DNA from: Pseudonocardia parietis
GTDB lineage: Bacteria; Actinomycetota; Actinomycetes; Mycobacteriales; Pseudonocardiaceae
Length of the DNA stretch: 64,000 nt
Direction of reading: 5' to 3'
Assembly (NCBI RefSeq): GCF_017876315.1
Contig: NZ_JAGINU010000001.1
Coordinates: 372,001-436,000 of the forward strand
The first letter of the stretch is position 1, and each line of letters begins with the position of its first letter. Position numbers and translations under genes: made by a program. The notes beneath the pieces were generated by a model that was given only the letters and a program-made list of their open reading frames with translations, was not told where the DNA came from and did not search any database. This document shows positions 7,485 through 15,819 of the stretch, in pieces.

Positions 7485-8983
7485 GGGGGGCGCGCTCCCG
7501 GACGGCACCTCCGCACGGCCCGGAGCCCGTCGAGGTGGCGTGCGGCGGCTCGGTGCTCGCCGGGCCGGGTCCCACCGACGATGCGCCGATCGTCTCCGCC
7601 CTCCGGCTGCCCCGGGCGCCGGGCGCCGAGGTCATCGTCGCGGAGGAACGCCTCCGCGCGAGCGGGGCCCGGGCCACGGATCGGGTCGTGCTGGATGCAC
7701 CGGCCCGCTCCCGCTGGGACGTTCTCCCGTATCTGCTCGCCGCCGACCGGATCGGTGCCGCATCGCTGGTGGCCGACCCGAGCTGGTCGGGGCGGGAACG
7801 GTACGCCGTGCTCGCCGACGCCGCGCCCCGGCTGGTCGTCCGGGTCGACTCCGCCGGCCACCCCGTCACCGCCGTCCCCGGCCGCGGACCAGGCACGACC
7901 GCTCCTGAACTGCCCGGGACCGAATCGACGTCGGCCCGCGCCGCGTTCCTCCTCCCGACCACCTCCGGCAGTACCGGCGCCCCGACGGTCCTCGCCCGCA
8001 CCCGGCGTTCCTGGTGGCTCGGGTTCGACGCCCTCGGCCCGCTGCCCGGACCCGTCCTCGTGCCGGGGCCGCCGTCGTCGACGCTGTACCTGTTCGGCGC
8101 GCTGCACGCCCTGCACCACGGTCTCGGCCTCACCACCACCGACCGCTTCGACCCCGTCGACGCCCGCACCGCCGGCACGGTGCACCTGGTACCCCCGCTG
8201 CTGTCCGCGCTGCTCGACGACCGTGAGCACCACCCCGGGCACCCCGCGCCCCGGGTGATCGTGTGCGGCGGCGCGCACGTCACCGCGGCGGAGCGCGAGC
8301 GCTGTGCCCGGCTGCTGCCGGACACCGTGCTCCTCGAGTACTACGGCTCGGCGGAGCACTCCCTGATCGCGCTCCGGCGGAGCGACGTCGAAACACCGGG
8401 CGGCCGGTTGCACCCGGTCGGCGGCGTGCATTTGGAGCTGCACGACGGCGTGCTGTGGGTGGACAGCCCGCAGGCCGCCCTGGGCCGGATGCGCGACGGT
8501 GTCCTGGAACCGGCCGCGCCCGGCGCCTCCACCGTCGGGGACCGGGCCGAGCTCGGCGACGACGGGTCGCTGACCGTGCTGGGCCGCAGCTCGGCGACGA
8601 TCTCCTCCGGTGGAGCGCTGGTCGCCGCCGAGGAGGTGGAGCAGGTGCTGCACGCGGTCCCCGGGGTCGCCGGCGTCGTCGTCGGCGGCAGCCCGCACCC
8701 GTCGCTGGGGATGCTGGTAACGGCCGTCGTCGAGCCGCGTCGAGGAGCCACGGTGTCCCGGCGGGACCTGCGGGCCGCCGCCCGGAACGCGCTGTCACCG
8801 GCGAAGCGGCCGCGACGTTGGCTGGTCACCGGTGCGCTCCCCCGGCTCGGTTCCGGCAAACCCGCCCGCGCCGCCGTCGCCGACGGGCTGCGCGACGGCA
8901 CACTCGACGCCGCCCCGTTCGACGACACCCGAGTCCGGCCGCCGGCCACCGATGCCCCGGGCGGAGCAGCACATGATCACTGA
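7481..8983 (+). CDS. AMP-forming acyl-CoA ligase, YhfT-like
   Basis: A 500-residue ANL-superfamily adenylating enzyme: P-loop TTSGSTGAPT (the usual lysine after the proline is replaced), LEYYGSAEHS as the A5 motif, VGDRAELGDDG as A7, and GSGKPARAAV near the C-terminus carrying the acyl-transfer lysine. It would activate a carboxylic acid to its CoA thioester. I set the start at GTG 7481 because it overlaps the BioY stop (GTGA); the frame upstream is bioY shadow. Bacillus subtilis has the same trio bioY(yhfU)-yhfT-yhfS under BirA control, so a role in using a biotin precursor or biotin breakdown product such as a pimelate-type acid is a reasonable inference. Confidence 0.82.
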   Translation: MRGARSRTAPPHGPEPVEVACGGSVLAGPGPTDDAPIVSALRLPRAPGAEVIVAEERLRASGARATDRVVLDAPARSRWDVLPYLLAADRIGAASLVADPSWSGRERYAVLADAAPRLVVRVDSAGHPVTAVPGRGPGTTAPELPGTESTSARAAFLLPTTSGSTGAPTVLARTRRSWWLGFDALGPLPGPVLVPGPPSSTLYLFGALHALHHGLGLTTTDRFDPVDARTAGTVHLVPPLLSALLDDREHHPGHPAPRVIVCGGAHVTAAERERCARLLPDTVLLEYYGSAEHSLIALRRSDVETPGGRLHPVGGVHLELHDGVLWVDSPQAALGRMRDGVLEPAAPGASTVGDRAELGDDGSLTVLGRSSATISSGGALVAAEEVEQVLHAVPGVAGVVVGGSPHPSLGMLVTAVVEPRRGATVSRRDLRAAARNALSPAKRPRRWLVTGALPRLGSGKPARAAVADGLRDGTLDAAPFDDTRVRPPATDAPGGAAHDH

Positions 8984-10091
8984 CCAGACCCCGGTCGTGA
9001 TCGCCGCGTACCGCACCCCGATCGGTACCGCCGGCGGTGCACTGCGCGACCACACGGTCGACGCCCTCGCCGCGCCGGTGCTCGCCGTCCTCGCCCGGGA
9101 GATCGACACCGGCATCAGTGACGTGCTGCTCGGCAACGTCTTCGGCCCCGGCGGCAACCCCGCCCGGGTCGCCGCGCTGGCGGCCGGGCTCGGCGACACC
9201 GTCCCCGGACTGACCCTGGACCGCCAGTGCGCGAGCGGGCTCGCCGCGATCGTCACCGCGGCGACGGCGATCCGCGCCGGGGACGGCACCGGCTACCTCG
9301 CCGGGGGTGTCGAGTCGCCGTCCACCGCCCCGGACCGGACCCGGCCGGACGGCACCGTCTACACCCGCGCACCGTTCGCCCCGGCCGGGTGTCCCGACCC
9401 GGACATGGGCCTGGCCGCCGACGCGGTCGCCGCGCAGGCCGGCATCACCCGGGAACGCCACGACGCGTTCGCCGCACGCAGCCACGCCCGCGCCGTCGCC
9501 GCGCAGCGGGCCGGCCGGTTCGACGCCGAGATCGTCGAGGTCGCCGGCGTGACCCGCGACGAGCGGCCACGCGACCGGTTCACCCCCGAGCGCCTCGCCC
9601 GCTTCCGGCCGGCCTTCACCCCGGACGGGACCCACACCGCCGCCAACTCGTGCGGCGTCAACGACGGGGCCGCCGCCGTGTTGCTGGTGTCCGAGGCCCG
9701 CCGCCGGGAGCTCGGCGTACCCGGGCTCGCCCTGGAGGCTGCCGCCACGCGCGCCTGCGCCCCGGAGCTGCTCGGGCTGGGTGCGGTCCCCGCGATCGCC
9801 GCGGTCCAAGGGCCCCCGATGCCGGTGGCCACCCCGGACGCCGTCGAGTTCACCGAAGCGTTCGCCGGGCAGGTGCTCGCCTGCCTCGACGCGGCCGGGA
9901 TCGACGAGGACCGGGCCGGCCCGGACGGCGGCGCGATCGCCCTCGGACACCCGTGGGGCGCGTCCGGGGCGGTACTGGTCGTCCGGCTGTTCCACCGGCT
10001 CGTCGTGCAGGGGCGCGGGACGACCGGCCTGGCCGCGCTGTCGTCGGGCGGCGGCCTCGGCGTCGCCACCCGCTGGAGGGTCATTCGATGA
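8973..10091 (+). CDS. Thiolase-family protein, YhfS-like, altered active site
   Basis: A 372-residue thiolase fold. The nucleophilic cysteine is kept (LDRQCASGLAA, about residue 86) and so is the histidine in ALGHPWGASG. However the second catalytic cysteine motif, normally CxGGGxG, reads LSSGGGLG, and the usual NEAFA loop reads TEAFA. This suggests changed chemistry, perhaps acyl transfer without Claisen condensation. ATG 8973 has GGAG at good spacing and overlaps the ligase by 11 bases; ATG 8952 is an alternative. Its stop overlaps the ATPase start (ATGA). Partner of the YhfT-like ligase. Confidence 0.82.
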   Translation: MITDQTPVVIAAYRTPIGTAGGALRDHTVDALAAPVLAVLAREIDTGISDVLLGNVFGPGGNPARVAALAAGLGDTVPGLTLDRQCASGLAAIVTAATAIRAGDGTGYLAGGVESPSTAPDRTRPDGTVYTRAPFAPAGCPDPDMGLAADAVAAQAGITRERHDAFAARSHARAVAAQRAGRFDAEIVEVAGVTRDERPRDRFTPERLARFRPAFTPDGTHTAANSCGVNDGAAAVLLVSEARRRELGVPGLALEAAATRACAPELLGLGAVPAIAAVQGPPMPVATPDAVEFTEAFAGQVLACLDAAGIDEDRAGPDGGAIALGHPWGASGAVLVVRLFHRLVVQGRGTTGLAALSSGGGLGVATRWRVIR

Positions 10092-10762
10092 TCGAGTTCG
10101 AGTCCGTCGGGCACCGCTACGGCGACCGCGTCGTCCTCGACGGGGTGAACCTCACCCTGCCCGAACGCCGGATCGCGCTGATCGGGGCCAACGGCTCGGG
10201 CAAGTCCACCCTGGCCCGGACCGTCAACGGCCTCGTCGCACCGACCGAGGGCACTGTCCGGGTGGACGGCCGCGACCCCGCGCGGCAGGGGTCCGCGGTC
10301 CGCCGCCGGGTCGGGTTCGTCTTCAGCGACCCCGACTCGCAGATCGTCATGCCGACCGCGGGCGAGGACGTCGCGTTCTCGTTGCGCCGCACCGTGCGGG
10401 ACCGGCACGAGCGGGCCCGGATCGCGGCCGAGACCCTCGCCGCGTTCGGGCTCGGCGACCACGTCGAGCACCCCGCGCACCAGCTCTCCGGCGGCCAGAA
10501 GCAGCTGCTCGCGCTGTGCGCGGTACTGGTCCTCGACCCGGACGTCCTGGTCTGCGACGAGCCCACCACCCTGCTCGACCTGCGCAACAAGAAGGCGTTC
10601 GCCGAGCGGCTGGCCGGGTTGCGCCAGCAGGTCCTGCTCGCCACCCACGACCTGGACCTGCTCGACGGGTTCGACCGCGTCGTCGTCCTGGACGGCGGGC
10701 GGGTGGTCGCCGACGACGAGCCGGAACCGGCCGTCGCCCACTACCGGAAGCTCTGCTCATGA
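10088..10762 (+). CDS. bioM: ECF transporter ATPase, BioM-like
   Basis: A 224-residue ABC ATPase. Walker A is GANGSGKST (about residues 34-42), the Q-loop region FSDPDSQIVMPT is ECF-like, the signature is LSGGQKQ, Walker B is VLVCDEPTT, and the H-loop is ATHDLDLL. It energises biotin uptake by BioY through the EcfT coupling protein. Only one ATPase is present, as in dedicated BioMNY systems, so it probably works as a homodimer. Its start overlaps the thiolase stop. Confidence 0.9.
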   Translation: MIEFESVGHRYGDRVVLDGVNLTLPERRIALIGANGSGKSTLARTVNGLVAPTEGTVRVDGRDPARQGSAVRRRVGFVFSDPDSQIVMPTAGEDVAFSLRRTVRDRHERARIAAETLAAFGLGDHVEHPAHQLSGGQKQLLALCAVLVLDPDVLVCDEPTTLLDLRNKKAFAERLAGLRQQVLLATHDLDLLDGFDRVVVLDGGRVVADDEPEPAVAHYRKLCS

Positions 10763-10775
10763 CGGTCGGCGCCCG

Positions 10776-11423
10776 GTGACCCCGCTCGGCCTCTACGAGC
10801 CCGGCACGAGCCCGCTGCACCGGCTCCCCGCCGGGCCGTCGCTGCTGGTGGTGCTCGTGTTCGCCGCCGGCACCGTGGCGACCGCCGATCCCCGGGTGCT
10901 CGGCGGCGCGTGCGGGCTGGTGGCGCTCGGGTTCGTCGTCGCCCGGGTGCCGTGGCGGCGGGTGTGGCCGCTGCTGCGCACGCTGGGACTGCTGATGGTG
11001 CTGATCGGCGTCGTGCAGTGGTGGCTGCTGGGCCCGGAGCGGGCACTGGTGATCGCGCTGCGATTGGTGGCGGCGATCGGTTCGGCCACCCTGTTCACCC
11101 TGACGACGCGGGTGGACGACCTGGTCAGCGCGGTGCAGCGCGGACTCGGACCCTTCCGCCGGTTCGGGATCCATCCCGAACGCGTCGGCCTTCTCGTCGG
11201 GCTGACGATCCAGTCGGTGGGGACGTTGTCCGGCATCGCGGGGCAGGTCCGCGCCGCGGCGAAGGCGCGCGGCGCAGGCGGGTCGGTGACCGCGTTCGCG
11301 GTGCCGTTCATGGTCCGCACACTGCGACACGCCGACGCCCTCGGTGAGGCGCTGGCCGCCCGCGGCTGGGGCGACGACGACCGCTCCGGTCCGAGCCGGC
11401 GCAGGATGGATGACGCGGACTAG
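10776..11423 (+). CDS. bioN: ECF transmembrane coupling protein EcfT, BioN-like
   Basis: A 215-residue membrane protein with about five hydrophobic segments. The cytoplasmic helices contain AARARG-type coupling motifs: AAAKARGAGG (about residue 165) and ALAARGWGD near the C-terminus, the two x-A-R-G motifs that dock on the ATPases. It starts at GTG 10776, 13 bases after bioM, and closes the operon at TAG 11421-11423, immediately before the operator-like dyad of the Phd/VapC module. Confidence 0.88.
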   Translation: MTPLGLYEPGTSPLHRLPAGPSLLVVLVFAAGTVATADPRVLGGACGLVALGFVVARVPWRRVWPLLRTLGLLMVLIGVVQWWLLGPERALVIALRLVAAIGSATLFTLTTRVDDLVSAVQRGLGPFRRFGIHPERVGLLVGLTIQSVGTLSGIAGQVRAAAKARGAGGSVTAFAVPFMVRTLRHADALGEALAARGWGDDDRSGPSRRRMDDAD

Positions 11424-11426
11424 ACT

Positions 11427-11437
11427 GGACTTAGTCC
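11427..11437 (+). promoter_or_regulatory. Dyad GGACTTAGTCC upstream of the phd antitoxin
   Basis: A perfect 5-base inverted repeat around one base, 17 bases upstream of the antitoxin ATG and 4 bases after the bioN stop. A strong GAGGAGG ribosome site follows. Phd-family antitoxins repress their operons through short dyads near the start, so this is a candidate autoregulatory operator. Confidence 0.45.
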
Positions 11438-11453
11438 GTTGCGAGGAGGATCG

Positions 11454-11714
11454 ATGTCCGCGGAGTTCAACATCCACGAGGCGAAGACCCACCTGTCGCG
11501 GCTACTGGAACGGGTGGCGGCCGGCGAGCGGATCACCATCTCCAGGGCCGGCCGCCCTATCGCCGACCTGGTGCCGCACCAGCGCAGCAGCGTGCGGATC
11601 GGGGGGTTGTCCGATCGGATTCGCTACGACGACGCCGACTTCGACGATCCCGACCCCGACATCCAGCGCATGTTCTACGGCGCCCGGGACGACGACGATG
11701 CTCCTGCTCGATAG
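11454..11714 (+). CDS. Phd/YefM-family antitoxin
   Basis: An 86-residue protein starting MSAEFNIHEAKTHLSRLLERVAAGERITISRAGRPIADLVP, the full Phd/YefM N-terminal DNA-binding fold with the AKTHLSRLLE helix and the strand ending in PIADLVP. The acidic, disordered C-terminus (DDADFDDPDPD) should cap the toxin. I chose ATG 11454, preceded by GAGGAGGA, over the in-frame ATG 15 bases upstream. The next gene starts inside it (17-base overlap), as usual in toxin-antitoxin operons. Confidence 0.88.
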   Translation: MSAEFNIHEAKTHLSRLLERVAAGERITISRAGRPIADLVPHQRSSVRIGGLSDRIRYDDADFDDPDPDIQRMFYGARDDDDAPAR

Positions 11715-12081
11715 CCAGGCCCTGCTCTGGGTCCTGTCCGGGAGCACTCGGCTGGGCCCGGGCGCACGGCGGCTCGTGACCTCGTCGTCGGCCGTCCACG
11801 TCTCCGTCGCGACGATCTGGGAGCTCACGATCAAGGACATGCTGGGCAAGGTGGAGCTGCCCGCCGATCTCCCGGGCGTCCTCGACGATCAGGGGTTCGC
11901 GATCCTCGACATCACCGCAGCCCACGCGCACGGCCTGCGCGCGTTCCCGGAGCTGGTACGGCACGACCCCTTCGATCGGCTGATCATCGCCCAGGCCCGG
12001 GTCTCCGGTCTGCGGCTGCTGACCGCTGACCGGGTGCTGCTCGGGCTCGACCAGGACTTCGTGGTCGATGCCGGGAGGTGA
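11698..12081 (+). CDS. vapC: PIN-domain toxin VapC
   Basis: A 127-residue PIN protein of the Phd-linked type: MLLLDSQALLW supplies the first acid (D5), ATIWELTIK the second (E43 region), and HDPFDRLIIAQA the third and fourth, before the terminal LLTADR aspartate. All the usual acidic positions are present, so an active Mg-dependent RNase is likely. It ends 14 bases inside the downstream alpha/beta hydrolase gene. Confidence 0.88.
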   Translation: MLLLDSQALLWVLSGSTRLGPGARRLVTSSSAVHVSVATIWELTIKDMLGKVELPADLPGVLDDQGFAILDITAAHAHGLRAFPELVRHDPFDRLIIAQARVSGLRLLTADRVLLGLDQDFVVDAGR

Positions 12082-12937
12082 CGACGCCGGTCATCACGTG
12101 ATCGAGCGGCCGGAGGGGCGCCTGCACGTCCACACCGCCGGGGACGCCGGCCCACCGGTCCTGCTGCTCTCCGGCGCCGGCCTGGACAACGCCCTGCTCA
12201 GCTGGCGGCACCTGATCCCGGATCTCGCCCGCGACCACCGGGTGATCGCGCCGGACTGGCCCAAGCAGGGGCGCAGCCGCCCGTGGAACGGCCGGGCCAC
12301 GCACGAGGTCCTGCTCCGGACGATCACCGACGTCCTGGACGACCTCGGCGTCGAGAGGGCCGCACTCGTCGGGCTGTCCCAGGGCGGGGCACTGAGCCTG
12401 GCCTACGCGATCGAGCACCCGGAACGGGTGGAACGGCTGGTCGCGCTCGCCCCGGCCGGGACGCTCACGTTCCCGCCCGGGGTGCACCAGCTGCTGTGGC
12501 TGATGGCGAAGGTCCCGCTGCTCTCGCGGACGCTGCCGAACCTGGTGTTCCGGAACCGGGCCACGGTGGCCGCGTTCGCCCGGCGAGCACTGTTCGGATC
12601 GGACGTCGCCCGCATCGCCGACTTCGACGAGATCGTCGATCTGATCCTGGCCGAGGCGCGGGCCGGCAACGCGAGCAGCTCCGACTGGCAGAACGACTCG
12701 ATCGGGTTCCGCCGGATGCGGCTCGATCTGCGCCCGCAGCTGTCACAGATCCGCTGCCCGGCGCTGTTCGTCCAGGGCGACCGGGACGCCGGTGTCCCGC
12801 TCGCGCGCACGGCAGCGGCGGCGGCGCTGGTCCCCGGCGCCCGCCTGGAGGTGCTGCCCGGGCGTGGGCACTGGTCGAACCGGGAGTCCCCGGACGAGGT
12901 GAACGCGTTGATCAGGGCCTTCCTCACGGAAGGCTGA
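12068..12937 (+). CDS. Alpha/beta hydrolase
   Basis: A 289-residue alpha/beta hydrolase. The nucleophile elbow is GLSQGG (about residue 102), the acid is probably the aspartate in VQGDRDAGVP, and the histidine is in GRGHWSN near the C-terminus. An HG-type oxyanion region reads LLSGAGLDN. The substrate cannot be told from sequence. ATG 12068 overlaps the vapC end; GTG 12098 is an alternative start that would remove the overlap. Its stop abuts the convergent pseI stop, giving TGATCA with no intergenic base. Confidence 0.8.
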   Translation: MPGGDDAGHHVIERPEGRLHVHTAGDAGPPVLLLSGAGLDNALLSWRHLIPDLARDHRVIAPDWPKQGRSRPWNGRATHEVLLRTITDVLDDLGVERAALVGLSQGGALSLAYAIEHPERVERLVALAPAGTLTFPPGVHQLLWLMAKVPLLSRTLPNLVFRNRATVAAFARRALFGSDVARIADFDEIVDLILAEARAGNASSSDWQNDSIGFRRMRLDLRPQLSQIRCPALFVQGDRDAGVPLARTAAAAALVPGARLEVLPGRGHWSNRESPDEVNALIRAFLTEG

Positions 12938-13996
12938 TCAGACCAGGTCCCAGGTCAGCGGCGTGCCGCGGGCGACGTCGCGGGTGAACGTGCGGCCCAG
13001 CACCGTCGTGATCGTGTCGGTCGGCAGTCCACCGGCCGGCCGGATCGAGCGGACGTTCTGCTCGGTGACCTTCTCCCCCGCGGCGACGTCGGTCACGACG
13101 TAGAGCGAGCGGCGCAGCGCGAGGGTGTCGCGCTCGGACTCCCGCGGCCCGAAGCGGGCCGGGCCGAGCGCGCGCCGGGCCACGTCGGTCTCGGTGCACA
13201 GCGCGGCCAGCTCGTGCGGCTCCAGCGAGAAGTCGGAGTCGACGCCGCCGTCCGCCCGCTGCAGGGTCACGTGCTTCTCGATCGCGACCGCGCCGAGCGC
13301 GACCGCGGCGACCGGGACACCGATGCCCGGGGTGTGGTCGGACAGCCCGACCGGGACTCCGAAGGCCTCGCGCAGCGCCGGGATCGTCTGCAGGTTCGCG
13401 TCCACCGGGTCGGCCGGGTACGACGCGGTGCAGGCGAGCAGCACGATCTCGCTCGCCCCGCCCTCACGGGCCGCGGCCACGGCGGCGTCGATCTCGGCGA
13501 GCGTCGCCATCCCGGTCGACATGACCAGCGGCTTGCCGGTGGCGGCCATCCGCCGGATCAGCGGCAGGTCGACGAGCTCGGCGGAGGCGACCTTGTAGGC
13601 GGGCGCGTCGAGCGACTCGAGCAGGTCGACCGCCGTCGGGTCGAACGGGCTGGAGAACGGGACGAGCCCCAGCGACCGGGCCCGGGCGAACAGCGGCTCG
13701 TGCCACTCCCACGGGGTGTGCGCCTGCTCGTAGAGCTGGTAGAGGTTCCGCCCGCCCCACAGCCCGTGGTCGTCGCGGATCCGGAAGGCGGGGCCGTCGG
13801 CGTCGATGGTGATCGTGTCGGCCCGGTAGGTCTGGAACTTCACCGCCTGCGCGCCCGTGCCTGCGATCGCGTCGACGATCTCCAGCGCCCGGTCCAGGGA
13901 GCCGTTGTGGTTGCCGGAGACCTCGGCGATGACGAACGGCCGCTCGCCGGGTCCGATGCGGTGGCCATCGATCTCGATCGCGTCCGGGATGCGCAT
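12938..13996 (-). CDS. pseI: Pseudaminic acid synthase PseI (NeuB family)
   Basis: A 352-residue NeuB-family enzyme: N-terminal TIM barrel (RPFVIAEVSGNHNGSLDRA, AVKFQTYRADT, YKVASAELVDLPLI, LSDHTPG, EKHVTL) and a C-terminal SAF/antifreeze-like domain from about residue 290 (RSLYVVTDVAAGEKVTEQNV). It condenses phosphoenolpyruvate with 6-deoxy-AltdiNAc to form pseudaminic acid, the step missing from the block at 1.6-6.1 kb. The YQLYEQAHTPWEWH segment is characteristic of PseI rather than NeuB. The ATG lies 7 bases after the O-methyltransferase stop codon region, so it is probably second in that minus-strand operon. Confidence 0.9.
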   Translation of the reverse strand: MRIPDAIEIDGHRIGPGERPFVIAEVSGNHNGSLDRALEIVDAIAGTGAQAVKFQTYRADTITIDADGPAFRIRDDHGLWGGRNLYQLYEQAHTPWEWHEPLFARARSLGLVPFSSPFDPTAVDLLESLDAPAYKVASAELVDLPLIRRMAATGKPLVMSTGMATLAEIDAAVAAAREGGASEIVLLACTASYPADPVDANLQTIPALREAFGVPVGLSDHTPGIGVPVAAVALGAVAIEKHVTLQRADGGVDSDFSLEPHELAALCTETDVARRALGPARFGPRESERDTLALRRSLYVVTDVAAGEKVTEQNVRSIRPAGGLPTDTITTVLGRTFTRDVARGTPLTWDLV

Positions 13997-14005
13997 GGCG
14001 CCAGC

Positions 14006-15007
14006 CTACGAGCGCCGCGCCAGGACCATCACCTCGGACACCGTGCCCTCCGCATCCTGGCCGTACAACCCGGCGTCGGAGTCGACCAGCTCGAAGCGGT
14101 CGAACATCTCCAGATAGTGGCGGCGCAGCATCGGCTCCCGCACGCCCGGCTTGCCGGTCGGCGAGTTGCGCAGCAGCAGCCAGCGGGCGCCGAGGTCGGT
14201 GACCAGGTTCGCGTAGTTCTCGACGACCTCGGGCTCCATCTCCTGGAACGAGATGAAGTTCGCGAACAGGTCGACGGTGCCGGTGAGCTTGGGCAGCTGC
14301 CAGGAGCAGAGCACCGTCGCCGGCCGGTCGATCTCGTCGATCGCGATCTTCTCCTGCGTACGGGTGGCCGCGTAGTCGAGCACCCGGCTCTCGCCGAGCA
14401 CCTCACGGAGGTAGTGGGTGACGACGGCGGCGACCGGCGGGATGTCGACGTCGATGTAGCGCAGGCCCTCGTTGCGGCCGAGGAGGATCTCGCCGAGGGT
14501 GCCGAACCCGCCACCGATCTCCAGGACGGTCGAGACGTCGAGATCGGGTACCGCACGCTTGAGCATCACCAGACCGCGCAGGTAGTTGAGCGAGGACCGG
14601 CTGAACCGGCGGCCGTCGAACACCAGCTGCTCGGCGGGGGCGCCTGCGGCCGACTCCGAGAACCCGGTCAGGAACGGCGCCCGATCGGCCGGGTCCAGCG
14701 CCGTGACGGTTCCGTGGTGCGCCCGCGCCATCGGGACCTGGTCGATCCGCTCGCGGATCAGCGTCCCGGACGCGCCTGCCGCGCCGAACGCCGCCGACAG
14801 TGCCGCCGCGGGGCGCGAGACCGGGGCGTACTGCGGGGCGTAGAAGTACCGCGCCGACGGGTGGCGCCGGAACTCGGTGAACCCGCGGCCGCGCAGGTCG
14901 GCAACCACCTTCTCCAGCCCGGTCTGCCAGAAGTCGGTCGGCCGGTACAGTTCCGGCGCGCTGTCCAGATCGGCCAGCATCAGCTCGAGCAGAGTCCTCG
15001 CGTCCAC
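14006..15007 (-). CDS. Putative sugar O-methyltransferase
   Basis: A 333-residue protein with a SAM-binding Rossmann region: VLEIGGGFGTLGEILL (about residues 165-180), IDVDIPPVAAVV (post-II acid) and TVLCSWQLPKL. It resembles the glycan-locus family annotated as putative sugar O-methyltransferase. The start is GTG 15007: TACGGT lies six bases upstream (leaderless), and the sequence further upstream in frame is non-coding. It is transcribed away from the GT2 gene and just ahead of pseI, so methylation of a pseudaminate-containing glycan is a plausible inference. Confidence 0.8.
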   Translation of the reverse strand: MDARTLLELMLADLDSAPELYRPTDFWQTGLEKVVADLRGRGFTEFRRHPSARYFYAPQYAPVSRPAAALSAAFGAAGASGTLIRERIDQVPMARAHHGTVTALDPADRAPFLTGFSESAAGAPAEQLVFDGRRFSRSSLNYLRGLVMLKRAVPDLDVSTVLEIGGGFGTLGEILLGRNEGLRYIDVDIPPVAAVVTHYLREVLGESRVLDYAATRTQEKIAIDEIDRPATVLCSWQLPKLTGTVDLFANFISFQEMEPEVVENYANLVTDLGARWLLLRNSPTGKPGVREPMLRRHYLEMFDRFELVDSDAGLYGQDAEGTVSEVMVLARRS

Positions 15008-15013
15008 GGCTGT

Positions 15014-15019
15014 ACCGTA
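15014..15019 (-). promoter_or_regulatory. Putative leaderless -10 (TACGGT) for the methyltransferase-pseI operon
   Basis: On the minus strand TACGGT is followed by six bases and then GTG 15007, with no ribosome-binding site. This matches the leaderless layout seen at several other starts here. On the plus strand of the same gap, TAGCCT at 15081-15086 could serve the GT2 gene. Confidence 0.45.
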
Positions 15020-15137
15020 CGGAATGTCCTGTTGGTCCGGATCGTGCCCTACCGTCGCGAGCAGCGCGGAGTGCGAGCGATAGCCTGCGTGGGGCGGACG
15101 GGAGCACCCGCCGTCCTGCAGTGGCGAGGGAGTGGAC

Positions 15138-15815
15138 GTGGTCGCCGACAACGGCACCTGGGTGGTGGTCCCCGTGTACAACGAGGAGACCGTCATCGCG
15201 GAGGTCGTGACCGAGATCCGCACCCGCTTCCCGAACGTGGTGTGCATCGACGACGGCAGCCGGGACGCCTCCGCCGAGCGGATCGCCGGCACCCCGGCGC
15301 ACCTCGTGAAGCACCCGATCAACCTCGGCCAGGGCGCGTCGCTGCAGACGGGGATCGACTACGCCCTGCGGCAGGGCGCCGAGCGGGTCGTCACCTTCGA
15401 CGCCGACGGCCAGCACGACATCGCCGACGCCGCCCGGATGGTCGAGATCATCCGCAGCGGGGAGGCCGACGTCGTACTGGGCTCCCGGTTCCTGGACTCC
15501 ACCGAACCGGTCCCGCCGCTGAAGCGGCTCGTCCTGCGGACCGTCGCGGCGCTGTCCCCGTCGAGCCGGAAGCTGAAGCTGACCGACGCCCACAACGGCC
15601 TGCGGGCGCTGTCCCGCCCGGTCGTCGAGGAGCTGCGGATCTCGATGAACGGGATGGCGCACGCCTCGGAGATCGTGGCATCGCTGGCCCGGTCGCCGTG
15701 GCGGATCACCGAGGTTCCGGTGACGATCCGCTATACCGAGTACTCCCGGTCCAAGGGCCAGTCGTTGTTCAACGGGGTGAACATCCTGTTCGACCTCTCC
15801 GTCCGACAGAGGTGA
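15138..15815 (+). CDS. Glycosyltransferase family 2 (DPM1-like)
   Basis: A 225-residue GT-A enzyme without a membrane tail. VVPVYNEETVIAEVV opens the fold, CIDDGSRDAS supplies the first acidic motif, VTFDADGQHD the metal-binding DXD-like motif, and LGSRFLD a conserved loop, all typical of dolichyl-phosphate-mannose synthase-like GT2 proteins that act on polyprenyl phosphate. I chose GTG 15138, five bases after GAGGGAG, over GTG 15132, which would sit inside that site. It is paired with a DUF2304 membrane protein, a common association. Confidence 0.85.
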   Translation: MVADNGTWVVVPVYNEETVIAEVVTEIRTRFPNVVCIDDGSRDASAERIAGTPAHLVKHPINLGQGASLQTGIDYALRQGAERVVTFDADGQHDIADAARMVEIIRSGEADVVLGSRFLDSTEPVPPLKRLVLRTVAALSPSSRKLKLTDAHNGLRALSRPVVEELRISMNGMAHASEIVASLARSPWRITEVPVTIRYTEYSRSKGQSLFNGVNILFDLSVRQR

Positions 15816-15819
15816 CGCC

